Shown here: positions 8,991-17,772 of the stretch, in pieces
How positions within the stretch are numbered: position 1 is the stretch's first letter
How the letters are laid out: each line of letters starts with the position of its first letter
Program-made: the position numbers and the translations under genes
Source of the DNA: Verrucomicrobiota bacterium
GTDB lineage: Bacteria > Verrucomicrobiota > Verrucomicrobiia > Limisphaerales > UBA11358
Length of the DNA: 47,869 nt
Direction: 5' to 3'
Assembly (NCBI GenBank): GCA_021324235.1
Contig: JAJPJM010000027.1
Coordinates: forward strand, 1 to 47,869
Notes under the pieces: generated by a model
Database searches by the model: none
The model's input: the letters and a program-made list of their open reading frames with translations, nothing else
What the model was told of the DNA's origin: nothing

Positions 8991-9638
8991 CTAGACCTGC
9001 AGCAATTTCTCCAGCGCGTCAAACAGCTTCGGCGGATCCGCCAGATGCACATGCCCACCGCTCGTGACCAAACCGAAACCTTCACCGTAGGCCGGGCCGT
9101 TCACCACACAGACATCGGTGAGACATTGGGCGAGCTGGTGCTCCGCCGCGTGCACCGCCTCCGGGCGTTTGCCCTCCGCTTCAAATTTCCAACCCACCAG
9201 CCGGGCCGAGGGAAACCAGGCGCGCAGGTCAACGATGATTTTTTGCGTCGGCACCAGTTCCACCAGCAACGCGCCCTTGTCCGTGGGAATTTTTTTGGAT
9301 TTGATTTCCGTCAACCGGCCGTGCGGCGATTGCAATTGAATCCGGCCGAAATGAAAATCGCTGACCGCCGCCGCGTGGAAGACCGCGTTCACTTTTTTGG
9401 GGGACAACGCCTGCAACTTCTCCCGCAAGTTGGCCGTGGTCGTAAACACCTCGACCTGTTGCGCCCGGCGCTCGCCCCCATGCGTGGCCTGGGCGCTGAC
9501 CAGCAACCGCACCTGATGGCCGCGGGCCACCAGGAAATTGGCCAGTTCCGTGCCCAGCCGGCCGGTCGAAAAATTCGTGAGCCGGCGCACGTCGTCCAGC
9601 GGTTCATAGGTCGGGCCGGCGGTAACGATGCAGTTCAT
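8991..9638 (-). CDS. coaB: Stand-alone CoaB-type protein (phosphopantothenate-cysteine ligase domain)
   Basis: A 215-residue protein beginning MNCIVTAGPTYEPLDDVRRL. The CoaB signature follows (TNFSTGRLGTELANFLVARGHQVRLL), then AVFHAAAVSDF and KIPTDKGALLVELVPTQKI, ending with LVGWKFEAEG and a second Rossmann-like segment. In coenzyme A synthesis CoaB joins 4'-phosphopantothenate to cysteine. In most bacteria it is fused behind the CoaC decarboxylase; here the CoaC half is absent and not adjacent. The frame extends to a TTG at 9677, but the ATG at 9638 fits the family start. It is divergent from the Hsp70 gene. It may be a genuine split CoaB or a CoaB-like paralogue. Confidence 0.82.
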   Translation of the reverse strand: MNCIVTAGPTYEPLDDVRRLTNFSTGRLGTELANFLVARGHQVRLLVSAQATHGGERRAQQVEVFTTTANLREKLQALSPKKVNAVFHAAAVSDFHFGRIQLQSPHGRLTEIKSKKIPTDKGALLVELVPTQKIIVDLRAWFPSARLVGWKFEAEGKRPEAVHAAEHQLAQCLTDVCVVNGPAYGEGFGLVTSGGHVHLADPPKLFDALEKLLQV

Positions 9639-9751
9639 GTTGATTTCCAACTTCGACTGGTTTGGAGCAAACGGCAAGCCAAAGCTTGAATCCTGCTTTG
9701 AGAATTTCGTGTCCCTTCGCGTTCAATCATGGTTCAAATAAGGGCGCCAAC

Positions 9752-11665
9752 ATGAGTAAAATCATCGGCATCGATTTGGGGACCACGAATTCACTCGTCG
9801 CCACGGTGGATTCGGGCATCCCGCTGGTCATCGCCGATCGCGAGGGCCGGCGGCTGACGCCGTCCGTGGTCCATTTCCCCGCCGGGGACGCGGAGCCGCT
9901 GGTCGGCCATGAAGCCAATCGCGTTCGCGTGATCAAACCGGCGGAAACGGTCTATTCCGTCAAACGTTTCATCGGCCGGCGCGGCGCGGAAATTTCGGAG
10001 GATGAAAAATCCGTGACTTATCCGCTGGCCGGCGCCGGGACCGGTGCGGTGACGATCCCCATTCATGGGAAAAATTTTACACCCGAGGAAATTTCCGCCG
10101 TGGTCTTGAAAAAACTGAAGCATGACGCGGAAAACTATTTCGGGGAAGCCATCACGCGTGCGGTCATTACCGTGCCTGCCTATTTCAACGACGCGCAACG
10201 CCACGCGACCAAACGCGCGGGTGAACTGGCCGGGTTCACGGTCGAACGCATTATCAACGAGCCGACCGCCGCCGCCCTGGCCTACGGCCTGGACCGGCTC
10301 AAGGAAAAATCGAGAATTGCGGTGTACGACCTCGGCGGCGGCACGTTCGATCTTTCGATTTTGGAACTGAACGAGGGTGTTTTCCAGGTGCTCGCCACCC
10401 ATGGCAACACGCGGCTGGGTGGTGATGATTTGGACCAGCGGCTGGTGGATTTTCTGCTGCAAAAAATCGCCGCGGCCAATCCGCCCGCCGCCATCCGCAC
10501 TCCGCAATTGCTTTCCCGCCTCCTTGAAGCCGCCGAACAGGCCAAAATCAAATTGTCCACGGAAACCGAGGTGACCATCGCCCTGCCGTTTCTCACACCG
10601 GATTTCAGCTTCAGCCATCCGTTCACACGCGCCGGACTTGAGGAACTCACCCGGGAAATCATCGCCCGCACGCGGCCGCATTGCCTGCGCGCGCTGGCCG
10701 ATGCGAAGGTCGAACCGAAGGATTTGGACCAGGTGATTCTCGTCGGCGGCCAGACGCGAATGCCGCTCGTCCGTAAATTCGTCAGCGACCTGTTCGGCTG
10801 CTCGGAATTTGAGGAGACCCGCGGTGGCGTCCGGCTCGGCCATGCTTTCCACAAGCCGGACGGCCCGCAACTCAATACGTCCCAGAACCCCGATGAAGCC
10901 GTCGCCCTGGGCGCGGCGATTCAGGCGGAGATCTTGTCGGGCGGCTTCAAAAATGTTTTGTTGCTGGACGTGACGCCGCTGTCGCTCGGCGTCGAAACCT
11001 TCGGCGGTTTGATGAATGTGCTGATTCCGCGCAACTCGACGATTCCGGTGAAGGCCGGCGAGCTGTTCACGACCGCCGTGGACCATCAACGTTCGATGCT
11101 CATCCACGTGTTGCAGGGCGAACGCGAGCGCGCCCGGGACAACTGGAGCCTCGGCCGGTTCACCATCGAATTCGAGTCCGCACCCCGCGGCGTCCCGCGC
11201 GTGGGCGTGCAGTTTGAAATTGACGCCAACGGCATCCTGCACGTCCTCGCCCGCGACACCCAAACCGGCCGGGAAAAAATCATGGAGCTGAAATCCGCCG
11301 TGGACGTGGATGACGCGGCGGTTCAGCAAATGGTCGAAGAATCCGTCGCGCACGCCTTTGAAGACCTGGCGGCGCGGCGCTGGATTGAAGCGAAGCTGCG
11401 CGCGCAGGCAACGCTCGCCGCCACCCGCAAGGCCCTCGCCGATGGCACGGGCGAAATCGAGGCGGATTACCGCGCCCGGATCGAAACGGCGGCGCGCGAC
11501 GTGGCCTCGGCCCTGGCCACGGAAAAACCGGAGGCCGGCGCGGGTGATTTAAAATCGTTGCAGGCCGCGCTGGCCGCGCTGGATGAAACCACCCGGCCGC
11601 TGGCGGAGGTGCTGATGGACCGGGCGATGACCGCGATGTTGCGCAAGCGCGGCTTGATTCAGTGA
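9752..11665 (+). CDS. Hsp70-family chaperone (DnaK/HscA-like paralogue)
   Basis: A 637-residue Hsp70. ATPase signatures are intact: IGIDLGTTNSLVA at the start, VPAYFNDAQRHATK, INEPTAAALAYG, YDLGGGTFDLSI and ILVGGQTRMPLV. The substrate-binding domain starts with LLLDVTPLSLGVETFGG, and QGERERARDN resembles HscA. An extra segment of about 20 residues (EETRGGVRLGH...LNTSQ) sits just before NPDEAVALGAAIQ. The C-terminus stops after a helical lid without the acidic DnaK tail. The ATG at 9752 follows AAGGGCGCCAAC; an in-frame upstream TTG was rejected. No grpE, dnaJ, isc genes or CIRCE operator are nearby, so it is probably a specialised paralogue. Confidence 0.88.
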   Translation: MSKIIGIDLGTTNSLVATVDSGIPLVIADREGRRLTPSVVHFPAGDAEPLVGHEANRVRVIKPAETVYSVKRFIGRRGAEISEDEKSVTYPLAGAGTGAVTIPIHGKNFTPEEISAVVLKKLKHDAENYFGEAITRAVITVPAYFNDAQRHATKRAGELAGFTVERIINEPTAAALAYGLDRLKEKSRIAVYDLGGGTFDLSILELNEGVFQVLATHGNTRLGGDDLDQRLVDFLLQKIAAANPPAAIRTPQLLSRLLEAAEQAKIKLSTETEVTIALPFLTPDFSFSHPFTRAGLEELTREIIARTRPHCLRALADAKVEPKDLDQVILVGGQTRMPLVRKFVSDLFGCSEFEETRGGVRLGHAFHKPDGPQLNTSQNPDEAVALGAAIQAEILSGGFKNVLLLDVTPLSLGVETFGGLMNVLIPRNSTIPVKAGELFTTAVDHQRSMLIHVLQGERERARDNWSLGRFTIEFESAPRGVPRVGVQFEIDANGILHVLARDTQTGREKIMELKSAVDVDDAAVQQMVEESVAHAFEDLAARRWIEAKLRAQATLAATRKALADGTGEIEADYRARIETAARDVASALATEKPEAGAGDLKSLQAALAALDETTRPLAEVLMDRAMTAMLRKRGLIQ

Positions 11666-12384
11666 TTGAACAGCCACGCCAGGAAGGGCGCGACGGCCAG
11701 GGCCGGCAAATAATTCGCCAATTCCACCCGGCGAACCTCGAAAATCACCAAGGCCACCGCGCACGCGAGCAGGCCGGCAACGTCATTGACGGAATTAACC
11801 AGGCCATGCGCCGCCAGCAATGGCTTCGCAAAAAACTGGCAGGCGAGGGTGATGGCGCCAAGAAAAAAGAGGACGGGGAAAGCCGACAGGGCCGTCGGCC
11901 AGCCAAAATTTTTAACAAACCCCAGCGTGGCCAGCCCATCCATGATGGCCTTGACCGCCAGCAGATAATAATAACCGGACAAGCCATCGGCCACCGCGCC
12001 GACCAGACCCAGCGGCGCGGCGCAAAACAACACGGCGCACGCGTTGAAGCCGTCCCCCACCTTGCGCGGGGCGCCCGACTGTCCGGCGGCAATGATATTG
12101 CCCGCGTAACGGCCCAGGCGGTTGGAAATCTTTTGCAGCCCGAACAGCCGGCCGAGCAGACCGCCGACGGTCATCGCCAGCACCGCGATGCAAACCTGTT
12201 TCAGCGCGAATAAAAAAGACCCGCTGACGCCCAGCCAGACGAGGCAAAGGCCGGAAAAAACCGTGAAGGCGCCCAACGCCGAGCGAAGAAAAAGCTGCAG
12301 ACGGAGGGACAGCGGCTGACGCAGCGCCAGCCCGAACAAACCGCCGAACAACACGCCCAAGGCATTGAGAAACGCGCCGGTCAC
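11659..12384 (-). CDS. DUF554-family membrane protein (YdfK/YqgA-like)
   Basis: A 241-residue hydrophobic protein with about six or seven membrane segments. The N-terminus TGAFLNALGVLFGGLFGLALR and the middle part DGFNACAVLFCAAPLGLVGAVADGLSG match DUF554, a conserved integral membrane family of unknown function. I chose the GTG at 12384 because it aligns with the usual family start (M-x-GT-x-x-N). TTG codons at 12396 and 12411 are alternatives. Its 3' end overlaps the convergent Hsp70 gene by 7 bases. Confidence 0.82.
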   Translation of the reverse strand: MTGAFLNALGVLFGGLFGLALRQPLSLRLQLFLRSALGAFTVFSGLCLVWLGVSGSFLFALKQVCIAVLAMTVGGLLGRLFGLQKISNRLGRYAGNIIAAGQSGAPRKVGDGFNACAVLFCAAPLGLVGAVADGLSGYYYLLAVKAIMDGLATLGFVKNFGWPTALSAFPVLFFLGAITLACQFFAKPLLAAHGLVNSVNDVAGLLACAVALVIFEVRRVELANYLPALAVAPFLAWLFNH

Positions 12385-12466
12385 CCCCTGACTCAACCAT
12401 CGTTCCCGCAAAGTGCAAGCTGGAAAATTTTTGCGTGCGCGGCCCCGGCCTGTTACTCAAAGGCCG

Positions 12467-13759
12467 ATGACCGGCGTCAAACCCAACTCCCGCAGCCCGT
12501 GGCTTTGGATTCCAAGCCTCTACTTCGCCGAGGGCCTGCCTTACGCACTGGCCATGTCGGTCTCCCTGGTGCTCTATAAAAACCTCGGCGTCTCCAATGC
12601 CGCCGCGGCGTTTTACACCAGTTGGTTTTATCTGCCGTGGGTCATCAAACCGCTGTGGAGCCCGGTCGTGGACATCCTCAAAACCCGGCGGCTGTGGATT
12701 TGGGCAATGCAATTGCTCATCGGCGCAGTACTGGCCGGCGTGGCATTAACGATCCCGACGACTCATTTTTTCCAATGGACCCTGGCACTCTTCTGGTTGC
12801 TCGCGTTTAATTCCGCCACTCACGACATTGCGGCGGACGGGTTTTACATGCTGGCAACCACGGAGCGCGAGCAGGCGTTTTTTTCCGGCATTCGCAACAC
12901 GTTTTACCGCGTGGCAATGATCATAGCTCAAGGCGGCCTGGTCATCCTTGCCGGGAAAATCCAGGAATGCACCGGCAGTTTTTCAACCGCCTGGTCAATC
13001 GCTTTCGCGGTGGTTGCGGGAATTTTCTTATGTCTGGGCATTTACCATCGATTCGTCCTGCCCCGGCCGGCGGTTGACCGGCCCCAAAGCCTAGGTTCGC
13101 TGAAAAAATTCATGCTGGAATTTTTCAAAACGTTCGGAACCTTTTTTCAGAAGCCCAAAATCGCCACGGTGCTTTTGTTCCTGCTGCTCTATCGCTTCGG
13201 CGAGGCGCAGTTGCTGACTGTAGCGAAATTTTTTCTCCTCGACTCGCGCAACCAGGGTGGCTTGGCTTTGTCGGATGACCTGTTCGGTAAGATTAACGGG
13301 TATGTCGGTGTCGGCGCATTGCTGGCCGGCGGATTGTTGGGGGGATTCGTCGTGGCTCGACACGGCTTGAAATGCTGGCTGTGGCCCATGCTGCTGGCGA
13401 TTCATCTGCCGGACGCGGTGTTCATCTGGCTCGCCTGCGTGCAGCCACAGAATCTGTTCGCGATTGGCGCGGGCGTCGCAGTGGAACAATTCGGCTACGG
13501 TTTCGGCTTCACCGCCTTCATGCTTTACATGATTTATATCGCGCGGGGCGAACATGCGACGGCGCATTACGCCATCTGTACCGGGTTCATGGCGCTCGGA
13601 ATGATGATACCGGGCATGTGGAGCGGCTGGTTGCAGGAACACATCGGCTACCCGCACTTTTTTATGTGGGTGATCCTGGCGACGATTCCCAGTTTCATTG
13701 TGGCGGCGCGGATCCCGCTCGATGCGGAATTTGGGAAGCGACATGTGAAATCACCCTGA
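12467..13759 (+). CDS. MFS transporter, AmpG/PAT-like
   Basis: A 430-residue protein with about 12 membrane helices. SLYFAEGLPYALAMSVSLVLYKNLG, then FYLPWVIKPLWSPVVDILKTRR and the helix-4 motif ATHDIAADGFYM are typical of the AmpG/acetyl-CoA transporter branch. AmpG relatives import anhydro-muropeptides for cell-wall recycling; the substrate here is not provable. The start at 12467 has AAAGG seven bases upstream. The sulfatase-fold gene follows 62 bases downstream on the same strand, so they may be co-transcribed. Confidence 0.82.
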   Translation: MTGVKPNSRSPWLWIPSLYFAEGLPYALAMSVSLVLYKNLGVSNAAAAFYTSWFYLPWVIKPLWSPVVDILKTRRLWIWAMQLLIGAVLAGVALTIPTTHFFQWTLALFWLLAFNSATHDIAADGFYMLATTEREQAFFSGIRNTFYRVAMIIAQGGLVILAGKIQECTGSFSTAWSIAFAVVAGIFLCLGIYHRFVLPRPAVDRPQSLGSLKKFMLEFFKTFGTFFQKPKIATVLLFLLLYRFGEAQLLTVAKFFLLDSRNQGGLALSDDLFGKINGYVGVGALLAGGLLGGFVVARHGLKCWLWPMLLAIHLPDAVFIWLACVQPQNLFAIGAGVAVEQFGYGFGFTAFMLYMIYIARGEHATAHYAICTGFMALGMMIPGMWSGWLQEHIGYPHFFMWVILATIPSFIVAARIPLDAEFGKRHVKSP

Positions 13760-13821
13760 CCCAGGGTGGGCTGAAAAGGATTGCATTGAACGCGTCAAGT
13801 TTTCCAGAATCCAAGTTTGCA

Positions 13822-15222
13822 ATGAAACGAACATGCCTCCAACGATTCTCTTCCGTTTTGCTGGCCGCCACGGCCCTTGGCTTTCTGCCGGCCGCGCCGG
13901 CGCAATCCGTTTCCATTGCCAATGCTCCTCCGCCCCAACCGCGCCGGCCGAGCATCATTTTCATCCAATGTGACGGCCTGGGCTGGGGCGACTTGAGTTG
14001 CTACGGCCAGACGAAATTCCAGACGCCCAACCTCGACCGGCTCGCCGCGGGCGGCATCCGGTTCACGAGCTATTACGCCGGCGATGCGGCGAGTTCCCCG
14101 GCGGGTGCCGCCCTCCTGCTCGGCCGGGAAACGACGCACCTGAAACAACGCGCCGACGGGGACGTGCCGTTGGCGGCGGACGAAATCACCGTGGCGCAGC
14201 GATTGCAACAAACCGGTTATCATACCGTCCTGATCGGCGAATGGTTTTTGGGGGGTGACGGCACCAGCGGCGCGCCGTGGCGGAAAGGTTTCGATGAATT
14301 TGCCGGTTATCTGGATCCAGGTGATACGGTGGACTATTACGCCGATTACATTTGGCACTACGCGCCGGCGCGCATTCCGAGCCCGGACCACCCGGTGGCC
14401 TTCCAGGGCCGGGAAACGCTTTTTGACAATGCCGACGGGAAGAAGGGGGAATATATTCCCGACCTGCTTGCCAAAGCCACCGGCAATTTTATCAAGACCT
14501 ATCAACCTGACCAATTCAACGGTTATCGGCCGTTCTTCCTGCTGCTAAATTACACCATTGCGCGCCCGGGCACCGGCAACACGCTGCCCGTGCCCACCGA
14601 CGCGCCCTATTCCGATGAATCGTGGCCGCAACCGGAAAAAAACCGGGCCGCCATGATTGCCCGCTTTGATGGTTATGTCGGCCAACTGCTGGAGGAATTG
14701 AAAAATTGGGGCATTGAAAGCAACACGGTGATCTTCTTTTCCAGCGACACCGGACCGCAAACGGGCGGCGGAGTGAACCCGAAATTCTTCCAGAGCGCCG
14801 GGCCGTTTCGCGGCGAACGCGGCGGACTTTACGAAGGCGGCCTGCGCGTGCCGATGATTGTTTCCTGGCCGGGAACCATCCGGCCGGGACAGGTCAGTGA
14901 TTTCCCGTGGGCCGCCTGGGATTTTCTGCCGACGGCCCTGCAGATTGCGCTCCGGGAACCGCCTCCCAATCTGGATGGTTTTTCCGTGCTGCCAACGCTG
15001 TTGGGTGAACCCCAGACCAATCGCCACGAATTACTCTCCTGGGAACTCCGCGGCCGTGAAACCGCCCAGGCCGCGCGCATGGCCGACTGGAAAATCGTGC
15101 GCTCCCGGGCCGGTGAAAAATGGGAGTTGTACAACCTCAAAACCGATCCGGGCGAAACCCGGGATGTCGCGGACAAAAATCCCGCCGTGATCGCAAAATT
15201 TGAGGAGCTTCTGAAAAAGTAG
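13822..15222 (+). CDS. Sulfatase-fold protein with degenerate active site, secreted
   Basis: A 466-residue protein with a signal peptide (cut near APAQ, residue 28) and the overall order of type I sulfatases. Active-site residues are largely replaced. The N-terminal metal motif DD reads D51-G52. The formylglycine signature C/S-x-P-x-R reads S91-S-P-A-G95, losing its Arg. The GKWHLG motif reads GEWFLG (139-144), losing Lys and His. The late SDNG motif reads SDTG (D309-T310). The usual APH motif reads IAR. The scaffold motifs (WGDLSCYGQ, TPNLDRLA, LYEGGLRVPMIVSWPG) are preserved, as is the C-terminal WELYNLKTDPGE. Sulfatase catalysis is therefore unlikely; a binding or alternative role is inferred. 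Confidence 0.85.
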   Translation: MKRTCLQRFSSVLLAATALGFLPAAPAQSVSIANAPPPQPRRPSIIFIQCDGLGWGDLSCYGQTKFQTPNLDRLAAGGIRFTSYYAGDAASSPAGAALLLGRETTHLKQRADGDVPLAADEITVAQRLQQTGYHTVLIGEWFLGGDGTSGAPWRKGFDEFAGYLDPGDTVDYYADYIWHYAPARIPSPDHPVAFQGRETLFDNADGKKGEYIPDLLAKATGNFIKTYQPDQFNGYRPFFLLLNYTIARPGTGNTLPVPTDAPYSDESWPQPEKNRAAMIARFDGYVGQLLEELKNWGIESNTVIFFSSDTGPQTGGGVNPKFFQSAGPFRGERGGLYEGGLRVPMIVSWPGTIRPGQVSDFPWAAWDFLPTALQIALREPPPNLDGFSVLPTLLGEPQTNRHELLSWELRGRETAQAARMADWKIVRSRAGEKWELYNLKTDPGETRDVADKNPAVIAKFEELLKK

Positions 15223-15271
15223 AACCGTGCCTTGCGCGTGAAACGATCCCCCGGACGGGATTCGACTTCCG

Positions 15272-15439
15272 CTAAGGCGCCGCGCGGGCGGGCAGGGTCG
15301 CGTTCGGGTTCCGTTCCTGTTCGACCGTCCGGATTTCGAAAATCATCCACAAAATTGCCAGCGCCACCCCCAGCAAAAAGGCCGCCAGCACAAACCACGG
15401 CCATCGATAACGGCGTGGCCTTTCATTCGTTTCATCCAT
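15272..15439 (-). CDS. Small single-pass membrane protein, hypothetical
   Basis: A 55-residue protein from the ATG at 15439 (MDETNERPRRYRWPW...). It has a charged N-terminus, one hydrophobic helix (FVLAAFLLGVALAILWMIF) and a short polar tail. The open frame runs further upstream to 15538, but that part looks non-coding. It is convergent with the sulfatase-fold gene and divergent from the MFS gene at 15569. No family recognised; positive-inside topology would put the N-terminus in the cytoplasm. Confidence 0.5.
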   Translation of the reverse strand: MDETNERPRRYRWPWFVLAAFLLGVALAILWMIFEIRTVEQERNPNATLPARAAP

Positions 15440-15568
15440 CTTAATCGCAATCTTAATCCATTCCCCTGGCGACGGCGATCTGGAACCGGCACAAGCTTCC
15501 GGGGAATTCCATCGAGCGAAAACTCGACCTGCGGCCATTTTCCGCTATGTTTCACCGCCATTCTGCAC

Positions 15569-16933
15569 ATGCACGATCAGGAATCACCAGAAAATTTGCC
15601 CGACGAGCCGGCGGCCAGGCCGGCCGGTGAAAGCGCCTATACCGTTCTACGGAACGCGGACTTCTTCCGCTACCTCATCGGGCGTTTCGTCGCATCGCTC
15701 GGACAACAAATGCTGGTCGTGGCTATTGACTGGGAGCTTTACCAGCGAACGCACTCGGCGCTGTCGCTGGCGTTCGTCGGCCTGTCATTGATGATCCCGA
15801 TGATCCTTTGCACGATCCCCGCCGGGCACGTCGCCGACGTCTTCAACCGCAAAAAAATCATTCTGGCGGCGACGCTCGTTTTGGCGGTGGTGAGCGTTGG
15901 CCTCACCCTGATTTCCTATTACGCCGCGCCGGTGTTCTGGATTTACATCTGCCTGTTTGTCCTGGGCGCGGCGCGGACGTTTTTGTGGCCGGCCAGCGCG
16001 GCGTTTGTGACCAGCCTCGTTCCCCTGAACCAATTCGCCCGCGCGGTCACCTTCAACAGCGGCGCCTTTCAATTCTCGTCCGTCATCGGTCCCACGGCCT
16101 TTGGCGCGGCCATCGCACTGACGCCAAACGCGGAGGTCCAGGGCACGGCCTGGTCGGTGTACGCGTTGAACGCCCTGGCTTCAATCGCCTGTTTCGCGCT
16201 CGTGGCGCCGATCCGGCATGTGCACAAGGCCAAACCGGCCGAACCGGTTTCGGTCAAGAGCCTCGTGGAAGGGTTTCGGTTCGTTTATCAGAGCAAAATC
16301 ATCCTCGGCATCATCACGCTCGATTTGTTCGCGGTGCTGCTGGGCGGCACGGTGACGATCCTGCCAATCTATGCGCAAAACATTTTCCACGTCGGCGCGG
16401 GCGGTTTCGGCTGGCTGCGCAACGCGATGCCCATGGGCGCCGTGATTTGCATGTTGATCGTCGCGCACCGGCCGCCGCTGAAAAAAGCCGGCCGCGCCAT
16501 GCTCTGGTCCGTCGCCATTTTCGGCGGGGCGACGATTTTGTTCGGCGTCACCAACCGGAATTGTTTCGGCAACTGGCTTGCGCTGCCGAATGCATTTTGG
16601 TTCTGGTTTTCGTTCGCGCTGCTGGCGCTGGCCGGCGCGGTGGACAACGTGAGTGTCATCGTGCGGCAGACACTCGTGCAAATCCTGACGCCGGACGAGA
16701 AACGCGGGCGCGTCTCGGCGGTCAACAGCCTGTTCATCGGCACCTCCAACGAACTCGGCGGCTTCCGGTCGGGCATCGTGGCCTACTGGTTCACCGTGCC
16801 GACGGTTCTGGGCAACGCGGCGGCGACCGGCGCGATTGTGTCCACTGTGACCGGCGGTATCGGCACCATTATCGTCGTCATCGCGGTGGCGTGGATCTGG
16901 CCGGAAATCCGGCGTTTCGGAAGGCTGGCGTGA
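15569..16933 (+). CDS. MFS transporter (EntS/MFS_3-like)
   Basis: A 454-residue protein with about 12 hydrophobic segments. After a polar N-terminus it reads ADFFRYLIGRFVASLGQQMLVVAIDWELYQRT, then the MFS loop GHVADVFNRKKII. The middle part has FLWPASAAFVTSLVP and FNSGAFQFSSVIGP. The second half repeats the pattern (VRQTLVQILTPDEKRGRVSAVNSLFIG). This arrangement matches the enterobactin-exporter-like MFS branch, often used for efflux of small molecules. No adjacent regulator or biosynthetic genes hint at a substrate. The start is the ATG at 15569. Confidence 0.85.
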   Translation: MHDQESPENLPDEPAARPAGESAYTVLRNADFFRYLIGRFVASLGQQMLVVAIDWELYQRTHSALSLAFVGLSLMIPMILCTIPAGHVADVFNRKKIILAATLVLAVVSVGLTLISYYAAPVFWIYICLFVLGAARTFLWPASAAFVTSLVPLNQFARAVTFNSGAFQFSSVIGPTAFGAAIALTPNAEVQGTAWSVYALNALASIACFALVAPIRHVHKAKPAEPVSVKSLVEGFRFVYQSKIILGIITLDLFAVLLGGTVTILPIYAQNIFHVGAGGFGWLRNAMPMGAVICMLIVAHRPPLKKAGRAMLWSVAIFGGATILFGVTNRNCFGNWLALPNAFWFWFSFALLALAGAVDNVSVIVRQTLVQILTPDEKRGRVSAVNSLFIGTSNELGGFRSGIVAYWFTVPTVLGNAAATGAIVSTVTGGIGTIIVVIAVAWIWPEIRRFGRLA

Positions 16934-16945
16934 GAGCTTATCCCG

Positions 16946-17043
16946 GAGCGAAACTGGACAAAATGGTTCTCCGGAATTCAGTTCGACCATGAATTAGGAT
17001 CGGCCGTCTCGCAGCGCAGGAAACCGTCCATTATCTGTTGGGC
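16946..17043 (+). repeat. Direct repeat A, integron attC-like 3' core
   Basis: Similar to repeat B at 17665 across about 95 bases: both contain CTGGAYAAAATGG, a CCGGAA block, and a shared tail ATTATCTGTTRGGC. The last seven bases (17037-17043, GTTGGGC) fit the integron core-site consensus GTTRRRY. The repeat lies in the 343-base gap between the MFS gene and the next open frame; the rest of that gap (17044-17277) shows nothing recognisable. Confidence 0.5.
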
Positions 17044-17277
17044 CTCATCCACACGAATTGACGCCTCCGCATCGGGCCCGAAGCAGCGTCCGGCATTCAT
17101 CATGAATTGGCATGAAAGCTGCCGCTGAAATACCAAATTCTTATGACGTTCTGGCTTTCGATTCCTGTTCTTGAACTTCGGCGGTTATGTTCTGGTCGCG
17201 GCGCGATTGTGACGCAGACGGACTGGCCGGTTTGGGCATGATCGATTTTCGGCAGGCCGCTGGCGCACGGCAACAGC

Positions 17278-17616
17278 ATGGATACTTTCATCAGCAAACT
17301 ATATGGTTCACCGCGTTCCATCGCGTGCATCGGGTTTTCAGTTTTTTCGTTATTCGTCTGGTGCACTTACATGCTGATGGCAGGCGCTCTGAGCCACTAT
17401 CTGAATCCGAGCGCGATTCCTGAATGGGTTCGCCAGTCGCTCTCTCACGATATTAACTTTCCGTTGGGCGTGCTCGCCACCGCCTATCGCAGCCTGGCCG
17501 TCACGGCATTGATATGGTGCACCTGGTGTTGGCGCAAGGAATCGGGTCTGGTGGTAGGCATCGCGGTGGGAATGACCGGGCTGGCTGTAATCGTAAGTGT
17601 GTTGATGTTTTTTTGA
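17278..17616 (+). CDS. Hypothetical small membrane protein between direct repeats
   Basis: A 112-residue protein with three hydrophobic segments (about 13-35, 66-84 and 92-112). It has no recognised family. The composition is less GC-rich than the flanking genes. No clear ribosome binding site precedes the ATG at 17278; an overlapping frame starting at 17187 has poor protein character. It sits between repeats A and B, which suggests it belongs to a cassette-like insertion. Could be an orphan gene or a relic. Confidence 0.5.
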   Translation: MDTFISKLYGSPRSIACIGFSVFSLFVWCTYMLMAGALSHYLNPSAIPEWVRQSLSHDINFPLGVLATAYRSLAVTALIWCTWCWRKESGLVVGIAVGMTGLAVIVSVLMFF

Positions 17617-17664
17617 GGTCAATGCGCTTCTTAAGAAACAAAACACGCAAGTCGCTGCTCTTTC

Positions 17665-17771
17665 AGAGCGGTGAAGGCTGGATAAAATGGCTCCCCGGAA
17701 ATAAGGTTTAAATCACGAAATAGGCTGGTCGGCAAGGCGAGCCATCGATTATCTGTTAGGCGTTGTTAGAC
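17665..17771 (+). repeat. Direct repeat B, integron attC-like, with two GTTRRRY core sites
   Basis: The second copy of the repeat family, ending in CGATTATCTGTTAGGC (core GTTAGGC, 17755-17761), immediately followed by a second core GTTAGAC (17765-17771). That second core is the exact reverse complement of GTCTAAC at 18254-18260, on the other side of the next gene. This is the relation expected between the front end of an integron cassette and its own attC site. Confidence 0.5.
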
Positions 17772-17772
17772 C

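Noticed and set aside
9639-9751. Possible heat-shock (CIRCE) operator before the Hsp70 gene
   Set aside because: No TTAGCACTC/GAGTGCTAA inverted repeat is present.
9791-11353. 520-codon minus-strand open frame across the Hsp70 gene
   Set aside because: Antisense to an unambiguous Hsp70; the translation is rich in Arg, Gly and His with no domain.
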